This document shows, piece after piece, positions 10,412-18,419 of a stretch of 64,000 nucleotides of DNA (position 1 is its first letter; each line of letters begins with the position of its first letter). Source of the DNA: Pseudoduganella armeniaca (GTDB taxonomy: Bacteria; Pseudomonadota; Gammaproteobacteria; Burkholderiales; Burkholderiaceae_D); NCBI RefSeq assembly GCF_003028855.1, contig NZ_CP028324.1, positions 5,456,001-5,520,000 of the forward strand, read 5' to 3'. The notes beneath the pieces were generated by a model. It did no database searches. It worked only from the letters and a program-made list of their open reading frames with translations, and was not told the origin of the DNA. A program made the position numbers and the translations under genes.

Positions 10412-11911
10412 TCAGCGGCCCAGGCGGACCTGGGCGCCTTCGCGCACGTCCGCCAGCCGGTTGCCAAATAGGGTGGTGTGCAGCTCCGCGACCTTGTTGC
10501 CGGCGCGGTCGTACAGCGGCGTCTTCGCGCCGGCCTTGGTATGCACGGTGCGCGGCTCGCCTTCGATCGTCACCAGCACCTTGCGCCCGCGCGTGGCGGC
10601 AATCAGGCCGCCCGCGCCCGCGGCCAGCACCGCAAACAGCCCGCCCAGCGCCGCCAGCAGCGGGCCGGCACCATGCTGCAGCCGCACTTCGACCGGCAAG
10701 GTGGCGTGCGAACCCTGGATGCGTTCTGGCGGCGTGAAGATGTCCGGCAGCGGATCGCCCGGGAACAGCGTCGCCATGCGCTGGCGGAACGCCTGCGACA
10801 ATTCGAGCCGCTGCTCGGCCAGTTGCACGTCGATGCGGCCCGGCAGCACCTGCGCCGAGCCGGCCGATCGCAGCGCGGCCAGCGACCATTTGCCGGGCAG
10901 GTTCGCCACCGGCAGTTCCATCGTCGAGGCCAGCGGCTGGGCTTTTCCAGGGGCCAGTGCCGTGACTTCCCGCTGCGCCAGCCCGATCGGCTTGACGGCG
11001 CCAGCGAGCGCCGATTGCGCGGCGATGCGCGCATGCGCGATCGTGTACGGATAGATGGCGTTCTCCAGCCGCCAGGTGATGCGCGCGGCCGGCGCCGGGC
11101 CGTTGGCCGTGGCCTGCGCATCCACGTCGGCGCGCAGGCGCCCGTCCGGCAAGGTGGCGAACGTCACGCCCGGCACGTTCTCGACCCGGGTCGGGACCAG
11201 GCGCACCGTGTCCTGGTCGAGCGGTTTCAGGCGCGCCGGCGGCTCCGTGATGACCTGCGCCAGGCGGCCGCTGCGCAGCAGCGCGTCCAGCTCGCGCCGG
11301 CCCTGCTCCTGCACCGCGAACACGTACACCATCAGGCCATTGGCGCTGTAGCGTTCTCCCTTGACGGGCATGTGCAGCGGGAAAGCGATGGCCTTGCTGA
11401 TCGCGGCGCCGGCGTGAATGAGCTGGTAGAACTCGCGATTGCGCTGGGCCGTGGCCTGGTCGTTGTTCGGGCTGTTCTTGTTGTTGGTGAACAGCCAGAC
11501 GAGGCCCGGCTTGCCGCCCAGCGCCTGCGTCATGGCCGTGCCGACCGCCTCGCCCAGGTCCGTATCGGCCAGCGCATTGCTGTTCGGCTTGCGCGCCACC
11601 GCCAGCGGCGCCAGCGCCGCATGCACGGCGGCGCTGGACGGCTTGTTGTCCACGGTGCGTGCCAGCAGCGCGCGCGGCGACGGCGCGCCGGGCAGGCCCT
11701 GGTTGAACGACGCCAGCACGAGCGCATCGCCCGGCTGCGTGGCCGCGCCGATCACGGCTTCCACCAGCGGCTTGTACTGCGAAGCGGGGTCGGTATAGAA
11801 CGGCTCCATCCAGCCGGAATTCTGCACCAGGAACACGTGCGAGGTGGCCCAGGCCGGCGCATATGCAACAGCGCACGCCAGCGCGGCCGCGGCCAGGACG
11901 AGCGGGCGCAT
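10412..11911 (-). CDS. Secreted VWA-like protein with degenerate metal site, C-terminal membrane helix
   Basis: A 499-residue protein. A signal peptide (about 1-22, ending AWA) is followed directly by HVFLVQNSGWMEPFY, which aligns with the MIDAS strand of von Willebrand A domains (DxSGSM) but has Q for the first aspartate and W for the second serine. A domain of about 200 residues follows, then a beta-rich middle, one membrane helix at about 422-444 (LLAALGGLFAVLAAGAGGLIAA) and a short cytoplasmic tail. The start overlaps the stop of the upstream gene by one base (TGATG), implying translational coupling. Most of the protein would be periplasmic. It is probably an adhesion or scaffold partner of the tubulin-like system. 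Confidence 0.7.
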   Translation of the reverse strand: MRPLVLAAAALACAVAYAPAWATSHVFLVQNSGWMEPFYTDPASQYKPLVEAVIGAATQPGDALVLASFNQGLPGAPSPRALLARTVDNKPSSAAVHAALAPLAVARKPNSNALADTDLGEAVGTAMTQALGGKPGLVWLFTNNKNSPNNDQATAQRNREFYQLIHAGAAISKAIAFPLHMPVKGERYSANGLMVYVFAVQEQGRRELDALLRSGRLAQVITEPPARLKPLDQDTVRLVPTRVENVPGVTFATLPDGRLRADVDAQATANGPAPAARITWRLENAIYPYTIAHARIAAQSALAGAVKPIGLAQREVTALAPGKAQPLASTMELPVANLPGKWSLAALRSAGSAQVLPGRIDVQLAEQRLELSQAFRQRMATLFPGDPLPDIFTPPERIQGSHATLPVEVRLQHGAGPLLAALGGLFAVLAAGAGGLIAATRGRKVLVTIEGEPRTVHTKAGAKTPLYDRAGNKVAELHTTLFGNRLADVREGAQVRLGR

Positions 11912-13434
11912 CACGCCTGCTCCTTCAGGTGCCAGCCACGGATGGCGTTCCAGCTGGGATGGTGCAGCCACAGCTTGCCGTCGTAGACGAAGGGCACGCA
12001 GTCGGCGGGGTTCTTCAGGCGCGCCACGTCGTCCAGGATCACGTTGCGCTGGCCCACCCATTCGATCACGGTGCGCGGCAGCACCTCGCCGGACAATGCC
12101 GCCTCGGCCCGCCCCGTAAAACCTTCGATGCGCAGCACCAGGCCGGATGGCTGGCTGCGCGCGGCGCCCACCGTTTCCAGCAGCGGCAGCACGTAGGCAT
12201 CCTCGCGGTTCTGGTCCTCCACGTCCGGCGCGGCCCAGGGGTCGTCCTTGACTTGGTGGCCGCGGCGGAACAGCAGGGTGCCAAAGCCCAGGCGCACGCT
12301 GTCGATCGGTTCGACCTGGCCAGGACCTTCCGTGCCCAGCTCGCGCAAGGAGTAGGCGGCGCCGTCGTGCCCCAGCAGCCACAGGCGGCCATCGCGGCTG
12401 CGCGTGGGGCCGCCGCATTGCAGGCGCGGTTGCCACGGGAACGGCCATGGCTGCCAGCGCGGCGCGCTGCCGGGGCGCCACAGCAGCTGGCCCTCCTCGT
12501 GCAGCCAGCACAGCTGGTTGTCGTAGCTGTAGGGGCGCGCCCAGCCGGCCGTCGGGACCGGTACGTCGGGAGCGAGGCTGGCGATGTCCAGCGCTTCCGG
12601 ATCGGCGCCATCGGGGGCGGCGGTCCACAGCCGCACCGTGCGCGCGTAGTGCGCGCCGCTGACGACCAGGCAGGCGATGCGCCGGCCCACGGCGCCCGGG
12701 CTGGCCACCAGCGGCACCTCCAGGATCGGTTCGGTGCGGAACGTGGCACCAATCGGGTCGATCACCAGGCGGTACAAGCCCTGCTCGGACGGCACCAGCG
12801 CGACCTCGCCGCGCCGGGCGGGCTGCACGATGGGCAGCCAGGCATATTGCGAGCCGTCGAAGCGCAGGTCGGCCGTGCCCTCTTCCGGCGCCAGCACGTC
12901 CCAGCGCTGGGCGTGCGGGTCCCAGTATTGCAGCACGTTGCGGGTGTACGCCAGCGCCAGCAGCCGCTGCACGGCAAAGCCGAACGTGGCGGCGGCGAAC
13001 ACGCAGACGGCGTTCGGTGGCGCGGGGATTTTCAATTCGGCCTGGCCGCGGGCCGGCTCGGGCGGCCGGGTTTCCAGCGCGGCGGCCAACGGCAGCGCCG
13101 TCTGCGGCAGGCCGTGCGGCACGTGGCGCGGCAGCGGATGATCGTCGGCAGCCAGGTTGGCGGTGGTGGCGCCCCACCAGGACGGCAGGTGCCGCGCGGG
13201 CGTGGTGCGCAGCGGCGCGCCGCAGTCGGGACAGAACGCGAACCCTTCGGGATAGATCGCGGCGTGGGCGCAGCCGGCGGGCAGCGCGGCGCCGAGCAGT
13301 TCGGCCACGTCCGGCAGGCGGTGGCGTGCCGCCGGCCAGTCGATCCGCACCAGGTCCCTGCCCGCTTCCAGTTCGAAGCGGTTATGCTCTTCCTCCAGCC
13401 AGACGCTGTTTGCCGTCACCCACCTGTACGCCAT
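11911..13434 (-). CDS. Zinc-binding protein of unknown function in tubulin-like array
   Basis: A 507-residue protein with no signal peptide or membrane helix. A likely zinc site near residues 55-73 consists of a CAH pair and FCPDCG, and a proline-rich linker follows. The remaining 400 residues are rich in short strands and tryptophans (for example RWDVLAPEEG, SQYAWLPIV, DGRLWLLGHDGAAYS), suggesting a beta-propeller-like fold. No enzyme motif is visible. It overlaps the VWA-like gene by one base and lies 82 bp downstream of the ATPase gene, with GGAGG just before its ATG. It is probably a cytoplasmic component of the same system. Confidence 0.65.
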   Translation of the reverse strand: MAYRWVTANSVWLEEEHNRFELEAGRDLVRIDWPAARHRLPDVAELLGAALPAGCAHAAIYPEGFAFCPDCGAPLRTTPARHLPSWWGATTANLAADDHPLPRHVPHGLPQTALPLAAALETRPPEPARGQAELKIPAPPNAVCVFAAATFGFAVQRLLALAYTRNVLQYWDPHAQRWDVLAPEEGTADLRFDGSQYAWLPIVQPARRGEVALVPSEQGLYRLVIDPIGATFRTEPILEVPLVASPGAVGRRIACLVVSGAHYARTVRLWTAAPDGADPEALDIASLAPDVPVPTAGWARPYSYDNQLCWLHEEGQLLWRPGSAPRWQPWPFPWQPRLQCGGPTRSRDGRLWLLGHDGAAYSLRELGTEGPGQVEPIDSVRLGFGTLLFRRGHQVKDDPWAAPDVEDQNREDAYVLPLLETVGAARSQPSGLVLRIEGFTGRAEAALSGEVLPRTVIEWVGQRNVILDDVARLKNPADCVPFVYDGKLWLHHPSWNAIRGWHLKEQA

Positions 13435-13516
13435 AATCCTCCGCCGATCGACATTTGCGCGCGCGTGCGCGCAGTTGTGTCAATCATAACGCATCGGCAG
13501 GGGCGGACGGCGGTCC

Positions 13517-14677
13517 TTACAGCTGTTCCAGGTAGCCGTGGCCGCGCAGCAGTTCGACCAGCGCCACGTCCTCGATGGCATACACCCCGCGCGAGGCCTT
13601 CCACACCAGGCTTTTCTCCTGCAACGCGGCCAGGGCCTGCTGCACGGCCGGGAATTCGATGGCGATATCGTCGCCGCTGACGCGCCGCACGGCCGTGCGG
13701 TATTTCTCCAGCGTGGCCGATTCGAAGGGCGCGTATTTCTCGCCGGCCGCCGCCAGCACGCACAGCACGGCGAACTGGATCGGGGTCAGCGAATGCACCA
13801 CGCGCATCGTGTCGTCGTTGGCGGCGCTGATCTGCGATTCGACGGCGGCGACAAAGCGTTCGTTCAGGCCTTCCGCCTCCAGCGTGAAGTCGAAGCGCAG
13901 CTCGTCGGCGGCGGCGCCCAGGATTTCGGGCCGGTTGCCGGAGCGCAGGAACAGCGGTGCGACGATGGCCGGGTCGAGCCGGGCCGGCAGGTCGTCCGTG
14001 TGGTCGCAGAACCACTTGACGTAGGCTTCGCCCAGCGGAGGGAAATTGATCAGCGGCGCGCCAAAGAAGGCCTGGTCCTTGCTGTTCTTCAGCATGGCCA
14101 GCTTGTCGCGGTTCGAGCCGGTGCAGACCACGCGCAGGCCGAACTGGTTGCTGTTGAGTTCATCGCGGGCCGATTTGAGCGCGAACATGGCATCGTTGCC
14201 GGCCGGCGTCGTGATGGCGTGCTGCGCCTCGTCGATGATCAGCACGATGATGGTCTGCGACGTTTCCGACAGCGCCGACAGCGCCTGCACCAGCGAAACG
14301 TCCTTGCCCAGGCCGATGCGGTCCAGCGAGAACTCGACACCGCCCACCTTGGCGCCGCCCAGCCCGAGGCCCTTGGCCAGGCGCAGCAGCGCCGGCTCGT
14401 GGTTCGACAGCGCGCCACGGATGGCGGCCACGATCACCTCGCTGGGATCGGCCTTCGGATCCTCCCACAGGTCGACATAGATCACCATCGCGCCCTGCTC
14501 GCGCAGCGCCGGCGTCAGGTCGTGGCGCATGAACGTGGTCTTGCCGGTGCGGCGCGGCGCGGCCAGGAACACGCCGGACGACGACGCGGACGTGGGCGAG
14601 ACGTGCAGGATCTGCTGGGCCAGCTTGCGGGCCAGCTCGGGGCGGTGAAAGATGTTGGGACTGGATTGGGTTGCCAA
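13517..14677 (-). CDS. AAA-type ATPase with C-terminal winged-helix-like region
   Basis: A 386-residue P-loop ATPase. Walker A is PRRTGKTT (about 41-48), Walker B is VLIIDEAQH (DE at 149-150), and a sensor-like CTGSNRD follows. The last 100 residues look like a winged-helix module. This layout resembles the AAA_16/ORC-STAND-like ATPases that act as switches. The start is TTG at 14677, chosen because GAGGAG lies 7 bp upstream. The gene leads the group of closely spaced genes that runs to the tubulin-like gene, so it may supply energy or regulation to it. Its upstream side holds a TATAAT and a large palindrome, so it may have its own promoter. Confidence 0.75.
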   Translation of the reverse strand: MATQSSPNIFHRPELARKLAQQILHVSPTSASSSGVFLAAPRRTGKTTFMRHDLTPALREQGAMVIYVDLWEDPKADPSEVIVAAIRGALSNHEPALLRLAKGLGLGGAKVGGVEFSLDRIGLGKDVSLVQALSALSETSQTIIVLIIDEAQHAITTPAGNDAMFALKSARDELNSNQFGLRVVCTGSNRDKLAMLKNSKDQAFFGAPLINFPPLGEAYVKWFCDHTDDLPARLDPAIVAPLFLRSGNRPEILGAAADELRFDFTLEAEGLNERFVAAVESQISAANDDTMRVVHSLTPIQFAVLCVLAAAGEKYAPFESATLEKYRTAVRRVSGDDIAIEFPAVQQALAALQEKSLVWKASRGVYAIEDVALVELLRGHGYLEQL

Positions 14678-14711
14678 GGCGCAACTCCTCGGGAAAGCAC
14701 GGATTGCGCCA

Positions 14712-14717
14712 ATTATA
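14712..14717 (-). promoter_or_regulatory. Candidate -10 box for the ATPase-led operon
   Basis: A TATAAT on the minus strand, 35 bp before the TTG start of the AAA ATPase, lies in an AT-rich stretch with two more TATA-like words. No good -35 box is visible at 16-18 bp. Confidence 0.35.
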
Positions 14718-14799
14718 GGCGTTTATATGGCTTTATAGGGATTTAGTCCGGACCCGTCGATTCCTGGACTGTGCGGACCTCTTCCGACGCAGAGGTAAA

Positions 14800-14882
14800 A
14801 AATCGGGGACAGCCTCCGATCCCGCTAGCACGCGGAATCGGACGCTGTCCCCGATTTGGGAAAAGTCCGGGATCGTCCCGGA
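14800..14882. repeat. Palindromic repeats of the GGGACAG family
   Basis: Two hairpins. The first has 26-bp arms (14800-14825 and 14832-14857, nearly perfect) around a six-base loop. The second is TCCGGGA-TCG-TCCCGGA (14866-14882). They separate the 152-residue gene from the ATPase gene on the same strand and should act as a terminator or attenuator. The rest of the 211-bp gap holds only the TATAAT region. Confidence 0.75.
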
Positions 14883-14888
14883 AAATGC

Positions 14889-15347
14889 TCAATCGCCGCC
14901 GAGGTTGATCTTTTTCGGCGGCGGCGGTGGGGTCCACGGCACGGACTCGCTGTCCGGTGCCGAATCGAGCGCGCCGCAGGACTCCAGCCAGCGCTTCAGG
15001 CTGTCCATGCGGCGGACATTGATGCCCTTGCCGTTGATGTAGCCGACCTGCTCGAAATATTCCATCTTGACGACCATTTTCGACGTGGTCGGCAGGTTGT
15101 CCACCAGGCGGTCATACGCCTTGCGCGCCCGCTGCTCCCATTTCGCCAGGGTGGCTTCGTTGAAACGGTTGCTCTCGTAGTAGATCGTCAAGGTGCGGTC
15201 ATGGTTGCCGAAACCGACGACGGCGGCGCCATTGCGCAGCAACTGCATCACGTCGTCCTTGATGGCGGCCGTGGGGACGAACAAGGCGGCGCGACTATCC
15301 GCATCGGGCCGCTCCAGCGGCAAGTCCTGGCCAAACGTCACTGTCAT
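14889..15347 (-). CDS. Unknown 152-residue protein upstream of tubulin-like array
   Basis: Not recognised. It is a soluble mixed alpha/beta protein with a C-terminal proline run (PWTPPPPPKK) of the kind bound by SH3 or GYF modules, which is notable because the tubulin-like protein ends in a GYF_2-like domain. The ATG at 15347 has GGGTGGGGA a few bases upstream and is preferred to the TTG at 15383. It lies behind a good sigma-70-type promoter. The palindromes downstream may end its own transcript, so membership in the array is positional. Confidence 0.6.
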   Translation of the reverse strand: MTVTFGQDLPLERPDADSRAALFVPTAAIKDDVMQLLRNGAAVVGFGNHDRTLTIYYESNRFNEATLAKWEQRARKAYDRLVDNLPTTSKMVVKMEYFEQVGYINGKGINVRRMDSLKRWLESCGALDSAPDSESVPWTPPPPPKKINLGGD

Positions 15348-15413
15348 CCTGATTCCCCACCCTGAATTGGTTGCGCCGGACAAAAAATGTTGCCGCTCGG
15401 CTATATGCGGACG

Positions 15414-15442
15414 ATTCTAACCCGCGCTCCAGGCTGCTACAA
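15414..15442 (-). promoter_or_regulatory. Sigma-70-type promoter for the 152-residue gene
   Basis: On the minus strand, TTGTAG (15437-15442) and TAGAAT (15414-15419) are separated by exactly 17 bp, about 65 bp before the start codon at 15347. Confidence 0.55.
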
Positions 15443-15474
15443 GCCGACCGGCGTCCGCGACAGGTCCGGAACCG

Positions 15475-15480
15475 TATAAT
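15475..15480 (+). promoter_or_regulatory. Candidate -10 box (TATAAT) for the M29-like peptidase
   Basis: A perfect TATAAT lies 60 bp before the ATG at 15541, divergent from the promoter at 15414-15442. No clear -35 box is seen. Confidence 0.4.
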
Positions 15481-15540
15481 GCGCATGCCCGCAACACTTT
15501 GCCGCAAAAACCGCCCTCTTTTCTTGTATTGCCTGCAAAT

Positions 15541-16596
15541 ATGACGTCTTTTCCAACAGCTGTCCTGGACACGGCCGCCCGCAACGTGGCCGACCTGCTG
15601 GCATACGCCATCGAATACACGCCCGCGCAGGCGGCCCTGGTGGTGTACGACCGCCGCAGCGAGCTGAATGCAGCGTTGACGCAGGCCTATCGCCGTGCGC
15701 TGCCGGACGCCACCTTCCTCGACTTCGACAGCAGCGGTCCGGAGCAGGTGCTGGCCGCGTTCGAGCGGCTGCGGCCCGGCGACCTGACGGTGCTGGTCCA
15801 GACCACCAGCTTCCGCCTGAACGACTACCGCATCCGCATGGAGCTGTTCAAGCGCGGGCTGAAGGTGATCGAGCACATGCACCTGTCGCGCATGCCGGGC
15901 GAGCAGGGCCTGGTCTATATCGACGCGCTGGCCTACGACCCGGCCTACTTCCGCGGCGTGGGTCATGCGCTCAAGCGCCGCATCGACGCTGCCGGCGGCG
16001 GTGTCGTCGACAGCGGCGACGGCAACACGCTGGTGTTCGCATCGCCGTTCGAGGAAGCCAAGCTCAATATCGGCGACTACGGCGCGATGAAGAACGTGGG
16101 CGGCCTGTTCCCCATCGGCGAGGTGTTTACCGAAGCGCGCGACCTGGAAGCCGTCAACGGGCGCGTGCGCGTGTTCGTGTTCGGCGACACCTCGTTCCAC
16201 GTCAACCGCCCCGCCACGCCGATCACGATGATCGTCGAGCAGGGCCGCGTGACGGGCGCGGAAAACAGCACGCCGGAATTCGACGCGATGCTGGCGATCA
16301 TCCGCGCGCACGAGGGCGAGGTGTGGGTACGCGAGCTGGGCTTCGGCATGAACCGCGCGTTCTCGCTCACGCGCACGGTGGACGATATCGGCACCTATGA
16401 ACGCATGTGCGGCGTGCACCTGTCGCTCGGTGCCAAGCATGGGCAGTACCAGAAACCGCAGTTCAAGCGCAAGGACGCGCGCTATCACGTCGACGTCTTC
16501 GCCATCACGGAAGGCGTCTACCTGGACGGCGAACGCATTTACGCCGACGGCGCCTGGACGGTGGCCAGCGCCGCATCCCACGGCGGTACCGGCTGA
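15541..16596 (+). CDS. M29-like (AmpS-type) metallopeptidase
   Basis: A 351-residue protein. The C-terminal half carries the full metal-ligand set of M29 aminopeptidases with similar spacing: E194 (GEVFTEA), E265 (RELGFG), H293 (GVHLSLG), H316 and D318 (YHVDVF). Family members bind two metal ions and remove N-terminal residues; the related NicX dioxygenase uses the same fold with iron. No signal peptide, so cytoplasmic. The start is the ATG at 15541; an upstream start at 15499 would add a tail without support. Its last 58 bp overlap the 3' end of the convergent LysR gene. Confidence 0.7.
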   Translation: MTSFPTAVLDTAARNVADLLAYAIEYTPAQAALVVYDRRSELNAALTQAYRRALPDATFLDFDSSGPEQVLAAFERLRPGDLTVLVQTTSFRLNDYRIRMELFKRGLKVIEHMHLSRMPGEQGLVYIDALAYDPAYFRGVGHALKRRIDAAGGGVVDSGDGNTLVFASPFEEAKLNIGDYGAMKNVGGLFPIGEVFTEARDLEAVNGRVRVFVFGDTSFHVNRPATPITMIVEQGRVTGAENSTPEFDAMLAIIRAHEGEVWVRELGFGMNRAFSLTRTVDDIGTYERMCGVHLSLGAKHGQYQKPQFKRKDARYHVDVFAITEGVYLDGERIYADGAWTVASAASHGGTG

Positions 16597-17474
16597 TATT
16601 CCGCCACCAGGAAATCGATCAGCTGCCGCACCTTCGGCGACGGCTGCCGGCTGGCCGGATACAAGGCCGACAGGTGATTGAGCGGCAGCTCCCAGTCCGC
16701 CAGCACCGGGACCAGCGCACCGTCGAGCAGGTGGCGCATGGCCAGGAAGGTGGTGCTGTAGACGATCCCCATGCCCTGCAACGCCGCCTGCTGCAGCACC
16801 AGCCCGTTGTTCGACGTGAACGCCGCATCGACGCGCACCACGCGCTGCTCGCCGGCGCGCGCGAAGCGCCATGCGGTGCCATCGGTCAGGTGCGAGAAGT
16901 GCAGGCAGCGGTGCGCGCGCAGCGCCTGCGGTGCTTCCGGCATGCCGTATCGTTCCAGGTAGGCGGGCGCCGCGCACAGGATGCCGCGGCATGGCGCCAG
17001 CGGCCGGATCGCCAGCGCGCGGCTGTCCGGAATGCCGCCGACGCGAATGGTCAGGTCGAAGCCATGTTCGATCGGATCGAGCAGCGCGTCGTCCACGTGC
17101 AGCAGCGGCTGCAGCTGCGGGTGCGGCAGGCAGAAGCGGGCCAGCGCGTCCGCCAGCCAGGTGCTGCCGAAGCTGGACGGCGCCTGGATGCGCAGCGGCC
17201 CGGCCAGCCCGGCGCCCGATTGCGTGGCGATGCGCGCCGCCTCCTGCGCCTGCGTCACCGCCGCGCTGCACGGTTCCAGGTAGGCTTGGCCGGCATCGGT
17301 CAGGCTGACCTCGCGCGTCGAGCGGTGCAGCAGGCGCACGTTCAGCTTTTCCTCCAGCTGCAGGATATGCTTGCTGACGAGCGCGCGCGACAGCCCGAGC
17401 CGGCGCCCCGCCGCGCTGAAGCTCTTTAGGCGTGCCACCTCGACGAAGATTTCCATTGCCCTTAGCTGATCCAT
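16539..17474 (-). CDS. LysR-family transcriptional regulator
   Basis: A 311-residue regulator. The winged helix-turn-helix is at about residues 1-60 (FSAAGRRLGLSRALVSKHI) and the effector-binding domain at about 90-295. The start at 17474 (MDQLRAM) is the usual LysR beginning; the open frame continues far upstream only by chance. It lies 105 bp from, and divergent to, the PhyH dioxygenase gene, so it probably controls that pair. Its 3' end runs 58 bp into the convergent peptidase gene, an unusually long tail overlap. Confidence 0.85.
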   Translation of the reverse strand: MDQLRAMEIFVEVARLKSFSAAGRRLGLSRALVSKHILQLEEKLNVRLLHRSTREVSLTDAGQAYLEPCSAAVTQAQEAARIATQSGAGLAGPLRIQAPSSFGSTWLADALARFCLPHPQLQPLLHVDDALLDPIEHGFDLTIRVGGIPDSRALAIRPLAPCRGILCAAPAYLERYGMPEAPQALRAHRCLHFSHLTDGTAWRFARAGEQRVVRVDAAFTSNNGLVLQQAALQGMGIVYSTTFLAMRHLLDGALVPVLADWELPLNHLSALYPASRQPSPKVRQLIDFLVAEYQPVPPWDAALATVQAPSA

Positions 17475-17579
17475 GATGCGATTGTCGTCATTTTGGCGAC
17501 AATGTGTCAACCAGCCGGTGCTATCCCGGCACAGTACAGGTCCGTACAATGGTCGTCTCACCCTAGCCGGAGTTTCACC

Positions 17580-18419
17580 ATGCTGAGCGCAGCCCAGAAA
17601 GAGCAGTATCAACGCGACGGTTACATCGTCATCCCGGACTTCAAGTCGGCCCAGGACATCGCCGCGCTGCGCGCGCGCGCCGCCCAGATCGTCGACGAGT
17701 TCGACCCAACGGTCGCGCAAGGTATCTTCACGACCAAGGACCAGGAAAAGAAGGCGGACGAGTACTTCCTCCGCTCGGACAACACGATCCGCTGCTTTTT
17801 CGAAGAAGAGGCATTCGGTGCGGACGGCCAGCTGAAACAGGCCAAGTCCCTGTCGATCAACAAGATCGGCCACGCGATGCACGACCTCGACCCGGTATTC
17901 CGCGCCTTCTCGGCCGACCCGCGCCTGGCCGCCGTCGCGCGCGACCTGGGCCTGGCCGATGCCCAGGTCTGGCAATCGATGTACATCTTCAAGCAGCCCG
18001 GCATCGGCGGCGAAGTGCGCTGGCATCAGGATGCGACGTATTTCGAGACGGACCCGATCAGCGTCACAACGTTCTGGTTCGCGCTGGAAGACGCCACGCT
18101 GGACAACGGCTGCCTGTGGGCCGAGCCGGGCGGCCACCGCACGCCGCTGCGCGAGCGCTTCGTGCGCAATGGCGACGACATCAAGGTGGAAAAGCTGGAC
18201 AGCACCCCATGGCCGGACGACAGCACCGCCGTGCCGCTCGAATGCAAGGCGGGTGCGCTGGTCTGCTTCCACGGCCTGCTGCCGCACTACAGCGCGCCGA
18301 ACCGCTCACCGGTATCGCGCCACGCCTACACGCTGCACGCGACGGACGCGAACACCGTCTACTCGCCGCGCAACTGGATCCAGCGCGACGCTTCCTTCCC
18401 GGTGCGAGGTTTCATCTAA
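17580..18419 (+). CDS. PhyH-family Fe(II)/2-oxoglutarate dioxygenase
   Basis: A 279-residue phytanoyl-CoA-dioxygenase-like enzyme. The iron ligands are visible as WHQDATYF and a distal histidine (FHGLLPHYSAPN), followed by an arginine in RSPVSRHAY suited to bind 2-oxoglutarate. The ATG at 17580 follows CCGGAGTTTCACC. It is followed immediately (no gap) by a TIM-barrel isomerase-like gene, so the two form an operon, probably regulated by the divergent LysR. The substrate is not known; PhyH members hydroxylate a wide range of small molecules. Confidence 0.82.
   Translation: MLSAAQKEQYQRDGYIVIPDFKSAQDIAALRARAAQIVDEFDPTVAQGIFTTKDQEKKADEYFLRSDNTIRCFFEEEAFGADGQLKQAKSLSINKIGHAMHDLDPVFRAFSADPRLAAVARDLGLADAQVWQSMYIFKQPGIGGEVRWHQDATYFETDPISVTTFWFALEDATLDNGCLWAEPGGHRTPLRERFVRNGDDIKVEKLDSTPWPDDSTAVPLECKAGALVCFHGLLPHYSAPNRSPVSRHAYTLHATDANTVYSPRNWIQRDASFPVRGFI

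Noticed and set aside
10412..13177. A single 921-codon protein joining the VWA-like gene to the region upstream
   Set aside because: The upstream half is an out-of-frame shadow of the 507-residue zinc protein; the signal peptide at 11911 marks the true start.
13517..14677. BREX, CBASS or other defence system based on the AAA ATPase next to unknown genes
   Set aside because: No nuclease, methylase, cyclase or effector domain is visible; the neighbours are the tubulin-like set.
14800..14882. CRISPR-like repeat
   Set aside because: The repeats are palindromic, not direct, and have no regular spacers; no cas genes are in the window.
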